From Rhodoferax sp. (GTDB lineage: Bacteria; Pseudomonadota; Gammaproteobacteria; Burkholderiales; Burkholderiaceae_C): a DNA stretch of 36,484 bases. Under the pieces are notes generated by a model that had not been told where the DNA came from, made no database searches, and worked only from the letters and a program-made list of their open reading frames with translations. The stretch's first letter is position 1; every line of letters begins with the position of its first letter. The position numbers were made by a program, and so were the translations under genes. The DNA is taken from NCBI RefSeq assembly GCF_028689295.1, contig NZ_JAQTWL010000020.1, forward strand, positions 1-36,484. Direction: 5' to 3'. Positions 29,507 to 36,484 of the stretch are shown here, piece after piece.

Positions 29507-30988
29507 TTACGGGAACACCAGCCGGTAATTTCGTAGGTCTTCTTCGAAGGCGTTGCATCGCTTGAGCGCTTGGTGCAGTTCGTGACGCGGCTGTGAGTAG
29601 TCGAAGGCAGCCGTCCAGGCCTGGATACGGGTCATGGCCCGGATGTAGGGTGTCGCGTCGGCATGGTTCGACAGGCTTTTCAGCGGCAACAGGTAATCTT
29701 CGCGATAGACAGTTGGAACGATGATGCGTGACAGACCCGCTGCGCTGAGCACGCAGTTCATTGCCAGGCGCGCCGTTCTGCCGTTGCCATCTTTGAAGGG
29801 GTGAACTTCTGAGATGACGAACATGGTCATCAGCGCGCGCGCGAGAGGGTCCTTCAGCGCCAAAATCCGCTCAAAACTCTCCTTCAGCGTGCCCTGCACG
29901 AGCTCGTGGGCAACGAATAGCGTTGATCCTGCCTGGTTGTTCTGGTCCTTCCACTCCCCTGGCTGCTTGTCCAGTCGGGACTGCATAACCAACGCATTCA
30001 CGTTCTTTAGCCAAGCCAGGAAATCGTCCGCCGTGCTGGCCGGTTGGTCGCGCCAGGGGGATCGCATGGCTGCCTGGAAGGTTCCGAGAATGTCGTGGGA
30101 GTCCTCTGTCCGGTTTGCGATGAGCTTGCCTTCAAACACGATTTCCTCGGCCTCGCTGACCAAGAATGTGGTGCCCTCGATGTAGTTCGAAAAGTAGGAC
30201 TCGAAGAACGCGAAATTTTCGCGTGAGACCCCCGCATCCGCCGTGGAGGGCACCTCCGGCAGGGTCTGTGTTCGCAGATGACTAAAAAGTGTGTCAAAAA
30301 GTGCCAGACGGTCTGGGTCATAGGGGCGTCCAGCGGCGCGGGCTAGGGCTTGTTTGCCCTGCAGCTTTTTGCTCTCATGGGTCCCCAACATGGCGCCCAT
30401 GATGCCGTCCAGCCGCTTGAATTCCTTTTCCCGACCCAATGCTTCCGCCAGCGTGCGGCAGCTATCCCGGAGTTGATTGAATCGGTACTCACCACGAATC
30501 GAAAGAAGCTTGTCGAGCTCAGCCTCAAGCGCTGGCTGGGCTAGAACTCGCTCACCGACACCGCGGCCGCTCGCCAGGTTTTCCAGCAACCAGCGCGGTT
30601 GACTGGCCAGGAAAAGTCCCTTGTAGGGCGTGTCACCCTCAACAGCGCCTGATCCTGGAATCACCTTGATGATGAGGCCGGGCAACTCCAGGGTTCGCGG
30701 CCGATCACCGCGCGTCACATAAATACGGCCATCGAAGGGCTTTGCGTCATAGCCGCTACGGTAGCTGAGGACCCCGCCAGGCAGCAGGTGGCCCACAATG
30801 CTTGTCCAGTGGCGGCTTACGACTGATTCAGGAGGGCTGGCCAGATTGCTGGTGTAAACACCCTGGTAAAGTTTCAGCAGTGTCCCATCACCGGCTAGCC
30901 GAATGACCTTGCGGTCGGCAGCGGGGTCGCCCTGGCCTGTGAACACAAGCTCAGGCAGAGAATTGTCGAATTTTTGCTTGATGACCAT
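29507..30988 (-). CDS. Fic-domain protein with an AbiEi-like N-terminal module
   Basis: A 493-residue protein. The C-terminal half is a Fic domain with the complete catalytic motif H396-P-F-K-D-G-N-G-R-T-A-R407, so it should transfer AMP or a related group to a target protein. An inhibitory helix motif, S267-x3-E271-G272 (SNYIEG), precedes it, as in self-inhibited Fic proteins. The first 145 residues read as an AbiEi-like module: a short winged-helix-like start, LYQGVYTSN, LPGGVLSYRSGY, GRIYVTRGDRP, LPGLIIKV and GLFLASQPRWLLENL. This module is related in pattern to the separate antitoxin gene upstream (31268-31936). The gene sits inside the secretion operon with its own AT-rich leader of repeated boxes. 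Confidence 0.88.
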   Translation of the reverse strand: MVIKQKFDNSLPELVFTGQGDPAADRKVIRLAGDGTLLKLYQGVYTSNLASPPESVVSRHWTSIVGHLLPGGVLSYRSGYDAKPFDGRIYVTRGDRPRTLELPGLIIKVIPGSGAVEGDTPYKGLFLASQPRWLLENLASGRGVGERVLAQPALEAELDKLLSIRGEYRFNQLRDSCRTLAEALGREKEFKRLDGIMGAMLGTHESKKLQGKQALARAAGRPYDPDRLALFDTLFSHLRTQTLPEVPSTADAGVSRENFAFFESYFSNYIEGTTFLVSEAEEIVFEGKLIANRTEDSHDILGTFQAAMRSPWRDQPASTADDFLAWLKNVNALVMQSRLDKQPGEWKDQNNQAGSTLFVAHELVQGTLKESFERILALKDPLARALMTMFVISEVHPFKDGNGRTARLAMNCVLSAAGLSRIIVPTVYREDYLLPLKSLSNHADATPYIRAMTRIQAWTAAFDYSQPRHELHQALKRCNAFEEDLRNYRLVFP

Positions 30989-31005
30989 GTCGACTTCTTT
31001 GTATT

Positions 31006-31151
31006 TGTCTGATATTTGTATTATTGTGACACTTTCTGTCTGAAAAGTGCTTTATTTAACAAAATAAGGCTTGTCGGATTTTGTGTTGATTCGTCGGGCA
31101 CGGAGAGCGTATCTGTCTGAAACATGCAGTATTGCATCCTGTTCTGTCGGA
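31006..31151. repeat. Five direct TGTC(T/G)GA boxes upstream of the Fic gene
   Basis: The motif TGTC(T/G)GA occurs at 31006-31012, 31037-31043, 31072-31078, 31114-31120 and 31145-31151, with a weaker CGTCGGG near 31092. Spacings are 31, 35, 42 and 31 bases, so several lie on roughly the same DNA face. They fall between the Fic start (30988) and the antitoxin stop (31270), mostly in AT-rich DNA that should hold the Fic promoter. On the transcribed strand they read TC(A/C)GACA. An operator array for an AbiEi-type winged helix is the natural guess. Confidence 0.55.
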
Positions 31152-31162
31152 TTTAACGCTCA

Positions 31163-31267
31163 TCAGAACCGATCAAGCTGGTACCGCTCTCCTGCACGCT
31201 GCGCATTTGGCATCAAAAATCCGGCGAGGTCCGTGACCACCGTTTCAAGATCCGCAGTCTCTTGGGC
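31163..31267 (-). pseudogene. Possible C-terminal remnant of an AbiEii-type toxin gene
   Basis: Directly after the antitoxin's TGA, in the same frame, the sequence reads ADLETVVTDLAGFLMPNAQR and then ERYQLDRF before a stop. The 'DL..FL.P' ending resembles the end of AbiEii nucleotidyltransferase toxins, which normally follow AbiEi. No other part of a toxin is present in the 280 bases before the Fic gene. The assignment is weak and based on a short pattern and on gene order. Confidence 0.25.
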
Positions 31268-31936
31268 TCAGCCATGGGATGTCAACGCACTCATGTACGG
31301 CTCCATGATTTTCCAGACTTTGGCGTCAACCGCCTCTCTTGCAATTTCGGCGGGCGAAGCCTTTTTTTGTCTTAGTGCCTCGCGCAGTCCTTCCAGCGCG
31401 ACGTTGATGCCGATGGTCTGCCGATACCGAAACAAGTCTGCAATGGTTTTAGCCACGCCGAAGATCGGAACGGATACCCCGTCAATGACGTGGCTTTCAA
31501 CACCATGTAGCAGGCGCGGCCCTGAAAAACGAGCGAAACGAACCGGCGGATATTTAAATGTGGGGTGCCAGTCTTTCGAACCAATGGCCATCCAGACTTT
31601 GGGTGGAATCTGGTCAGTCAAACTGTGGAACGCCAGGGACGACGTCAGGCAGATGACCCCCTTGGGAACAAGTTTGGATGCCTCGGCAAGGGTGTGATTC
31701 ACATCGAGAGATGCGTCTGCAAGCTGATACAGCCCTCGGGCAAGGCGAACGAGAACGCCCTCTCGCTCAAGGCGCGACACCGTCGCTGCAGTAATGCCCT
31801 TTGCAGTCAATTCACTCAGGCGCGACATGCCCGTGGCCTGCAGATGGGCCACAGCACTATTTCGCTGGGATGGTTGATTCTTGGGATTCACTGATACAAA
31901 ACATTGGATATCGCCGAATAGTACCCTATGATTCAT
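31268..31936 (-). CDS. Type IV antitoxin, AbiEi family
   Basis: A 222-residue protein with the AbiEi plan. A winged-helix DNA-binding N-terminus (about 25-75) reads GMSRLSELTAKGITAATVSRLE then REGVLVRLARGLYQL. The C-terminal antitoxin domain reads EASKLVPKGVICLTSSLAFHSLTDQIPP (in two adjoining blocks), VWMAIGSKDWHP, VPIFGVAKTIADLFRYR and VALEGLREALRQKKASP. AbiEi normally represses its own promoter and neutralises the AbiEii nucleotidyltransferase. Here no intact AbiEii follows, and the next gene is a Fic protein with an AbiEi-like front end. The ATG at 31936 is used. A GTG at 31891 is an alternative. It lies 102 bases after the primase gene. Confidence 0.88.
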   Translation of the reverse strand: MNHRVLFGDIQCFVSVNPKNQPSQRNSAVAHLQATGMSRLSELTAKGITAATVSRLEREGVLVRLARGLYQLADASLDVNHTLAEASKLVPKGVICLTSSLAFHSLTDQIPPKVWMAIGSKDWHPTFKYPPVRFARFSGPRLLHGVESHVIDGVSVPIFGVAKTIADLFRYRQTIGINVALEGLREALRQKKASPAEIAREAVDAKVWKIMEPYMSALTSHG

Positions 31937-32037
31937 ATCATTTTCAACTCACCATCATCCGATGAATGCGTTGCAAGCCACGCGGCTAGTTAACTGAATA
32001 CCCATCTGGTCACTGCTCGGTCTGTTGGTGTCTGGTT

Positions 32038-33534
32038 TCACCGTTCGAATTCAGGCTCAGAAGCCTGTTGACTTTCTTTGACAGGCAAAAAAATGTCAGC
32101 CCTCGCTTTCTCCACTTCCGCAGCCGATGCAGCGCTGGCAATGAAGTTACGCACTGCCTGGGGACCGCCCTGGCCGAGCAGGTCCCGTGCATCAGCGCCA
32201 ACTTGACTGTTCACTGGAGGCACAGCCAATGCGAAGTCCGTCAGCTTTGACGCTTCCAAAGCCCGTGGGATGGCGTTTGATTTGAGTCTTCCAGCCTCAG
32301 TCCGGCCGATATCGTGATCCGTTGCAATGACCACCCCTGAAAACAAATTCGACAAACCCGTTTGCTTGACCCATTGGGCGACCACCATCACATTGTTCGA
32401 CGACAACGTGCACAGCGCGTTGCCCGCACCGCTTTGTTGAATCGCAAGTCCGGTGGCCACCCCCTCGCAGATCACAAGCGGTTTCTTTTTATCGGTAACC
32501 GCCAGCCACGCTTGTATTGGCGCCAGGGCATCGCTAGTCAGCACTCTCATCAATGAATCAAGCCCTGGAAATGGCACAAAGGCGCCGACGGTGTGAGAGC
32601 CTTTTGCCATGATTTTGTCGGTGTTGAAAGCGACTTTGGGCATCAGGTGCTGCGCACCACATAGTTCCACCGTGTCTGGTCGGCCCATCAAATCAGGACG
32701 AAACATGGGGGCCAATATCGTGCCGGCAAATTTGTGCCCTGTGGGATACACCCGCAACTCCGTGCCATCCAGAACGGCATTGCCTTTGACAAGATGACGA
32801 TGGTCAGTTGGTGGGGTGACACCTGCCATCCAAGACCTGCAAGTGTCTCGATTCAGATCCAAGTCAGTTGTACGCAACTCAGCAGGCGCCGGGCGCGGCA
32901 AAGCAGATGAAGACCGGGGTGGCGCAAGATCACCATCCAGCCCCAAATCGCGTCCCGTGACATACATGGTTTTCTTGCCATCGCTCGTTTGCCGGCCTTC
33001 CCGCCATGGCGCAGGAAGAGCAATGTCGCCCCGGAATGAAAATGCGGTTGCAACACCATCGTTTGACACCAGCAACTTGTAGACGGGCTTTGGATCAGTG
33101 CCATCGCGATAGCGCCCGTGCAGCCGCGACGGAATCAGACCAGACGTTTGCAACAGATCATCAGCCGCCCGCCACACTTGCTCCGGGTCATATGAGCGGC
33201 GTTGTTGGGGCTCTGAAGAAAATTTCGGCACTTTGGTCAGTGCTGACAGTTCCTTGGCCGCGCTCAACTGGTCGATATGGGTTGCAAGTGACGGGGTCGA
33301 TTTATCGCCAAGACGGATGCCTCCAGCGGCATGCCACGGCTCACCCGCTGCCAGTCCCTTTTCTGCATAGCGATGCCACATTTTGAGAGAGCCATCGCGC
33401 GCCACGGACAGCCGCCCGCCAGGCGTTCGACTGGTCTCGCCGGGCAAACGAAATTCAACCAAATGGTCTTTGACCTTTTGAATCTCGCAGCCACGTGCAA
33501 CGAGGTAGTTCTCAATGATTTGTAGCGAGCGCAC
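32038..33534 (-). CDS. TOPRIM-domain primase-like protein of the conjugative element
   Basis: A 498-residue protein. Residues about 330-460 form a TOPRIM domain: VICEGVATGLAIQQSG supplies the Glu, and VVIATDHDIGRTEAGRL the Asp-x-Asp that bind Mg2+. The N-terminal region (about 1-90) has RLPGETSRTPGGRLSVARDGSLKMW-type beta structure, split here across two blocks, and a GEPWHAAGG loop seen in plasmid and phage primase or helicase-loader proteins. No CHC2 zinc finger was seen. It probably primes second-strand DNA synthesis after transfer. It starts with GTG at 33534, and its TGAGG ribosome-binding site overlaps the VirB6 stop, so the two are coupled. The position inside the secretion operon is unusual. 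Confidence 0.78.
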   Translation of the reverse strand: MRSLQIIENYLVARGCEIQKVKDHLVEFRLPGETSRTPGGRLSVARDGSLKMWHRYAEKGLAAGEPWHAAGGIRLGDKSTPSLATHIDQLSAAKELSALTKVPKFSSEPQQRRSYDPEQVWRAADDLLQTSGLIPSRLHGRYRDGTDPKPVYKLLVSNDGVATAFSFRGDIALPAPWREGRQTSDGKKTMYVTGRDLGLDGDLAPPRSSSALPRPAPAELRTTDLDLNRDTCRSWMAGVTPPTDHRHLVKGNAVLDGTELRVYPTGHKFAGTILAPMFRPDLMGRPDTVELCGAQHLMPKVAFNTDKIMAKGSHTVGAFVPFPGLDSLMRVLTSDALAPIQAWLAVTDKKKPLVICEGVATGLAIQQSGAGNALCTLSSNNVMVVAQWVKQTGLSNLFSGVVIATDHDIGRTEAGRLKSNAIPRALEASKLTDFALAVPPVNSQVGADARDLLGQGGPQAVRNFIASAASAAEVEKARADIFLPVKESQQASEPEFER

Positions 33535-33543
33535 CGTGATACC

Positions 33544-35202
33544 TCAGGTATCGAGCCCCATGCGCAAGCCTGGTGCGTGACCCACATGACCATCACTCAC
33601 CCAATGCGGTTTTCTTCGATCCGCAGCATGTTGCAAACGCTTCGAAAAGCTGTTGAGTTTGTCTGCCATGCCGCCCGGATGTTGCTTGTAGTCCGCCTCA
33701 AATCGCTGTTGGAAAGACCGTGCATCGAATGAATTGGCAGACGTGCCGCCGGTTTCGTTGGTGCTTTGCTTTGCGCCACCACCCGGCGTGGCAGACGGGT
33801 CAAAACGCGGGTCAACAAAACCGGGCGCTTGGGTCTTGCCCAAACTTTGGCCGCTCGCGTTCATGCCACGTCCAGCCATCGGACTCTCAGACGGACCAGG
33901 CGCTGCGTTGTAAGGGACAGGGCCTTCACTTGGTGTGCGAGCCCTAGCATGCTGGCTAGCCGAGCTGGATGCAGTGGGTAAACCGGATGGACCCGGCAAA
34001 GCCAGCAAAGGCGTTATACCGGTGCCGCCACTGTTTGCGCTGCTGGATTTTCTGGTATTGCTTGGACCAGCAGCAGGCTGAAATGGGTTATTGGCATTGA
34101 CCGTACCACTGATGCCACCGCCAAAGCCGACGCCAGCAGAAGAGCCACCAATCGCACCCGCCGCCTTTTGCACGGGCAGCAATGCGCCCATGGCGCCGCC
34201 AGCAAGTCCCAGCGCGCGCGCACCGGCGGCACTTGCAGCAAGGCCCGCCGCCACCGGCGCACCGCCCACCATGCCAGCCGCCGTGCCGGCGCTTTGCAGG
34301 GACATGGCCACCGTGCCATTAAGCATCGACCCCGCCAGGCCCGGTGCCATGTAGCCAGTGACACCATAGAACAGCGATGCGCCACCCACACCCAAATAGT
34401 CACCAAAACTGGGGCCTTCAGGATGTGCGGCGTAGGCAGCTGCAATGGTGTCTTTCAGGGCTTGGGTGAAGCTGTCACCAAAGCCAATGATCAAATAAAT
34501 GGTGAACAGTTTGACGCCAATGGAAATCGCGTAGCCAAAATATTTCTCTGACAAATTGTGCGTCCAACGTGAGCCCGAAAACCCGAGCATCAAGGCACCA
34601 CCGCCAATGATCAAGTACGACTCAACCAGGGTGATGAGCAGTTGAACCGCAATCAGCCCGTAGCCAAGGACAATAAAAACTGAGGCAACACCCACAATGA
34701 TGGCGCTGAGCATGAATTTGCCCAGACCTTGCCCCGAATTTGTCAAAGTGTTGATGATCATGTCACCCGTGCTGGGCGCGGCATCGTTGGAGAACTGCAT
34801 CAGGCTGGCGGCTACTTGCAGCCCTTGGTCAAATACCGCTGAGGGTGACAAAACCGAAGTGCCACCCACACCGGCACCTGCTGCCTTGAATGAATTGATG
34901 ATGGCAGGTATCCACTCGGGCGCTTTGATCAGTACCATGGCAAAAAATGACAGGGACATGACCTTGAACAAGGTCCCCACCATGATTTCCGAAAGCTCTG
35001 ACTTTTTGAGCGTCAGCTGAATCGCCGACCAGGCGAATTCAAGTGCAGCCAGGCCAAAGAACAAATTGGTAGCGTAACCCAGCGCAGTCGACATCCATCC
35101 ACCGGATGCGCTTTGAACTTGACTGACCAACGTATCCATCATGCCCGCGGCATTCGCCAACGGCGCGATACCGAACAGCAGCAGGAAAAGCGTTGCACGC
35201 AT
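33544..35202 (-). CDS. virB6: Type IV secretion inner-membrane channel protein VirB6/TrbL
   Basis: A 552-residue polytopic protein. A signal-like N-terminus (RATLFLLLFGIAPLANA) is followed by about five to six transmembrane helices to about residue 300, including FFGLAALEFAWSAIQLTLK, FMLSAIIVGVASVFIVLGYGL and YAISIGVKLFTIYLIIGFG. These match the P-type TrbL family. The C-terminal 250 residues are low-complexity, rich in Gly, Ala, Ser and Pro, and probably disordered in the cytoplasm. The ATG at 35202 has CGGAG eight bases upstream, just after the VirB5 stop. Confidence 0.93.
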   Translation of the reverse strand: MRATLFLLLFGIAPLANAAGMMDTLVSQVQSASGGWMSTALGYATNLFFGLAALEFAWSAIQLTLKKSELSEIMVGTLFKVMSLSFFAMVLIKAPEWIPAIINSFKAAGAGVGGTSVLSPSAVFDQGLQVAASLMQFSNDAAPSTGDMIINTLTNSGQGLGKFMLSAIIVGVASVFIVLGYGLIAVQLLITLVESYLIIGGGALMLGFSGSRWTHNLSEKYFGYAISIGVKLFTIYLIIGFGDSFTQALKDTIAAAYAAHPEGPSFGDYLGVGGASLFYGVTGYMAPGLAGSMLNGTVAMSLQSAGTAAGMVGGAPVAAGLAASAAGARALGLAGGAMGALLPVQKAAGAIGGSSAGVGFGGGISGTVNANNPFQPAAGPSNTRKSSSANSGGTGITPLLALPGPSGLPTASSSASQHARARTPSEGPVPYNAAPGPSESPMAGRGMNASGQSLGKTQAPGFVDPRFDPSATPGGGAKQSTNETGGTSANSFDARSFQQRFEADYKQHPGGMADKLNSFSKRLQHAADRRKPHWVSDGHVGHAPGLRMGLDT

Positions 35203-35216
35203 CACCAATACTCCGC

Positions 35217-35918
35217 TCAGTATTTGCCGGAGTGGTTGCGAAAGAAATTGCGGTACAGGATTTCGTCTTGGTATTTTTCGTTTTCCTGTTTGGCGATGGC
35301 ATTCAGTCGGGCCTGTTCCGCCGCAATGATGGTGCCGTGCAGTGCTTGGGTTTCATTGACCATCATGCCGGCAATTTGATTGCCAGCCTGAATCGCTTGC
35401 AGGCGGCCAGCCGCTGTTTGGGATGCCAGCTGAATTTGCTGCAAAGCACTTTGCGTTGTCGAAAAATTGTTGGCGTTCAAGCCCAATTGCTGCAAAGCCG
35501 CGCCAATCTGGTTGTTCAAGCCCTTGTTCCAATTCACCAGATTTTGCTGTTGGTTCGAAAGCAAATTTCCGTTGCCGTAGGTTGTTTGCATGTCGGTGAT
35601 GGAATTGACAGTGGCGTTCACAATGCCTTGCGTGTTTTGAATCGTGCTGACCAACGATGTCAAACGCGCCGCAATGCCGCTCCACGCCTGAATCGGAATG
35701 CCGAGCGTGTTCTGGTACATGTTCTGGTACATCTGGATTTGCTGCTGCAGCTGTTCCAGATTGCTTGAATAGACATTGACCAGCTCGGCGTTGTTCAGCC
35801 ACTGGGTGGCTTCCATGGCACCCACAAACCCACCGCCACCGGCGTGAGCGGATGGTATCGACGCTAAAGCAAAGGCAGCCGCCACTGCGGCGCTGGAAAG
35901 CAGCTTCTTGGGCTTCAT
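35217..35918 (-). CDS. virB5: Type IV secretion minor pilin VirB5/TrbJ
   Basis: A 233-residue secreted protein. The signal peptide covers residues 1-26 (KPKKLLSSAAVAAAFALASIPSAHA). The mature protein is almost all helix and Gln/Asn-rich: ATQWLNNAELVNVYSSNLEQL, QMYQNMYQNTLGIPIQAWSG, GIVNATVNSITDMQT and a C-terminal AAEQARLNAIAKQENEKYQ. This is the TrbJ/VirB5 pattern of a pilus-tip adhesin. The ATG at 35918 has AAGGAAAT upstream. A longer frame from 36080 exists, but its extra residues do not look like the family. It lies 158 bases after VirB4. Confidence 0.92.
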   Translation of the reverse strand: MKPKKLLSSAAVAAAFALASIPSAHAGGGGFVGAMEATQWLNNAELVNVYSSNLEQLQQQIQMYQNMYQNTLGIPIQAWSGIAARLTSLVSTIQNTQGIVNATVNSITDMQTTYGNGNLLSNQQQNLVNWNKGLNNQIGAALQQLGLNANNFSTTQSALQQIQLASQTAAGRLQAIQAGNQIAGMMVNETQALHGTIIAAEQARLNAIAKQENEKYQDEILYRNFFRNHSGKY

Positions 35919-36076
35919 GGGATTTCCTTTATTGAATACTGTTGTCCCATACCGGCCAGACGCAAGTTGACGCAAAAAAGTGGCCCTCCCACGATCAAAC
36001 AACCAGTAAAACCGTGGTGACACAGGGGAGGTCTGTGCGAGCGTCGGGCCAGATGCTCTTTGCTGACCTGTCACAG

Positions 36077-36484
36077 TCAATAGCTATCCCATAAACGGGC
36101 GGCATCGAACTGACCGCGTTCCCGCAACCAGGCAGACGGCCAGGTAAGCGCATCGAGCTTTTGCAGATGACGAATTCGCGCCAAATCCTCGCGTCCACTG
36201 GCCCCAACAAAGGCCATTTCCGGCGGAGTCAGTCCCAATTCAAAAACGCGGGAGCCGTCCGGGTGCAGGTGGTAATACTGGCGCTTTGGCACGGCGTTGC
36301 TAACGATCTGGATTTGCCGACGGTTGAGTCCAATCGCTTGGTACAGCCCGCTCAAGGCTTCGGTTTGTGCTTGCGGGTTTGGCAACAGGATTTTTGACGG
36401 GCAGGATTCAAAAATCACATCGGCAATGCCACTGCGCGACAAATCGCTCAGGGACTGGGTGGCAAAAATGACCGCCACGTTCGA
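36077..36484 (-). CDS. virB4: Type IV secretion ATPase VirB4/TrbE, C-terminal part
   Basis: The last 135 residues of the VirB4 ATPase, open at the window edge. The conserved ATQSLSDLSRSGIADVIFES segment, then CPSKILLPNPQAQ and VPKRQYYHLHPDGSRVFELGL, are diagnostic for the end of the ATPase domain in TrbE-type VirB4 proteins. Walker motifs lie upstream, outside the window. VirB4 powers pilus assembly and DNA transfer at the inner membrane. The frame continues past 36484 without a start, so the gene is incomplete here only because of the window edge. Confidence 0.9.
   Translation of the reverse strand, partial: SNVAVIFATQSLSDLSRSGIADVIFESCPSKILLPNPQAQTEALSGLYQAIGLNRRQIQIVSNAVPKRQYYHLHPDGSRVFELGLTPPEMAFVGASGREDLARIRHLQKLDALTWPSAWLRERGQFDAARLWDSY

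Noticed and set aside
36017..36074. GTGACA ... TGTCAC inverted repeat between VirB4 and VirB5
   Set aside because: The arms are only six bases, 46 bases apart. This is expected by chance in a window of this size.
1..36484. tRNA, rRNA, CRISPR array or oriT
   Set aside because: No cloverleaf, rRNA segment, regularly spaced repeats or relaxase gene with nearby nick-site pattern could be recognised by eye.

Overview
The window looks like part of a plasmid or integrative conjugative element from a betaproteobacterium, most likely a Burkholderiales/Comamonadaceae-type host. This is inferred from the protein families and moderately high GC, not from a database match. A catabolic and sulfur-oxidation cargo of about 22 kb sits between two arms of a conjugative backbone, and insertion-sequence debris marks both junctions.

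Left arm (1-2.1 kb, minus strand): a large LPD7-type protein and a secreted protein of unknown function. At 2.1-2.5 kb there is a decayed IS3-family end. It cuts a small carboxymuconolactone decarboxylase-like gene exactly at the element's terminal repeat.

Sulfite module (2.5-9.5 kb, minus strand): a SoeABC-type membrane sulfite dehydrogenase (molybdenum subunit, four-cluster ferredoxin subunit, membrane anchor), then a TSUP/TauE-type anion permease, a small membrane protein and a tandem universal stress protein. The genes are tightly spaced and look like one operon. A divergent LysR regulator (9586-10530) faces it. A bacteriohemerythrin and a second TSUP permease follow.

Ring-oxygenation operon (12.9-23.5 kb, minus strand): eleven genes read in one direction. 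They are a Rieske oxygenase alpha/beta pair, a ferredoxin-type reductase, a Rieske ferredoxin fused to a cyclic-nucleotide-binding-like domain, a complete TRAP transporter (P, Q, M), a second Rieske alpha/beta pair, an acylating acetaldehyde dehydrogenase and a 4-hydroxy-2-oxovalerate-type aldolase. An IclR regulator lies convergent to its 3' end, and a perfect 15-bp inverted repeat precedes the first gene. An acidic aromatic compound would be imported by the TRAP system, dihydroxylated by one or both oxygenases, and its meta-cleavage product finished to acetyl-CoA and pyruvate. No ring-cleavage enzyme, hydrolase or hydratase is visible here. The sulfite dehydrogenase and two TSUP permeases on the same cargo suggest the substrate could be an aromatic sulfonate that releases sulfite. 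That link is inference.

Right junction (23.7-26.1 kb): a chimeric, frameshifted IS66/IS21 transposase fragment, a DUF6455 cysteine protein behind a well-placed FNR-type promoter, and a UPF0149/YecA-like protein with a SEC-C zinc motif.

Right arm (26.1-36.5 kb, minus strand): a type IV secretion operon in VirB order (VirB4 C-terminus, VirB5/TrbJ, VirB6/TrbL, VirB8/TrbF, VirB9/TrbG, VirB10/TrbI). Between VirB6 and VirB8 lie a TOPRIM primase-like gene and an AbiEi-like antitoxin next to a Fic protein that itself carries an AbiEi-like N-terminus. Repeated TGTC(T/G)GA boxes lie upstream of the Fic gene. No tRNA, rRNA or CRISPR array was seen.
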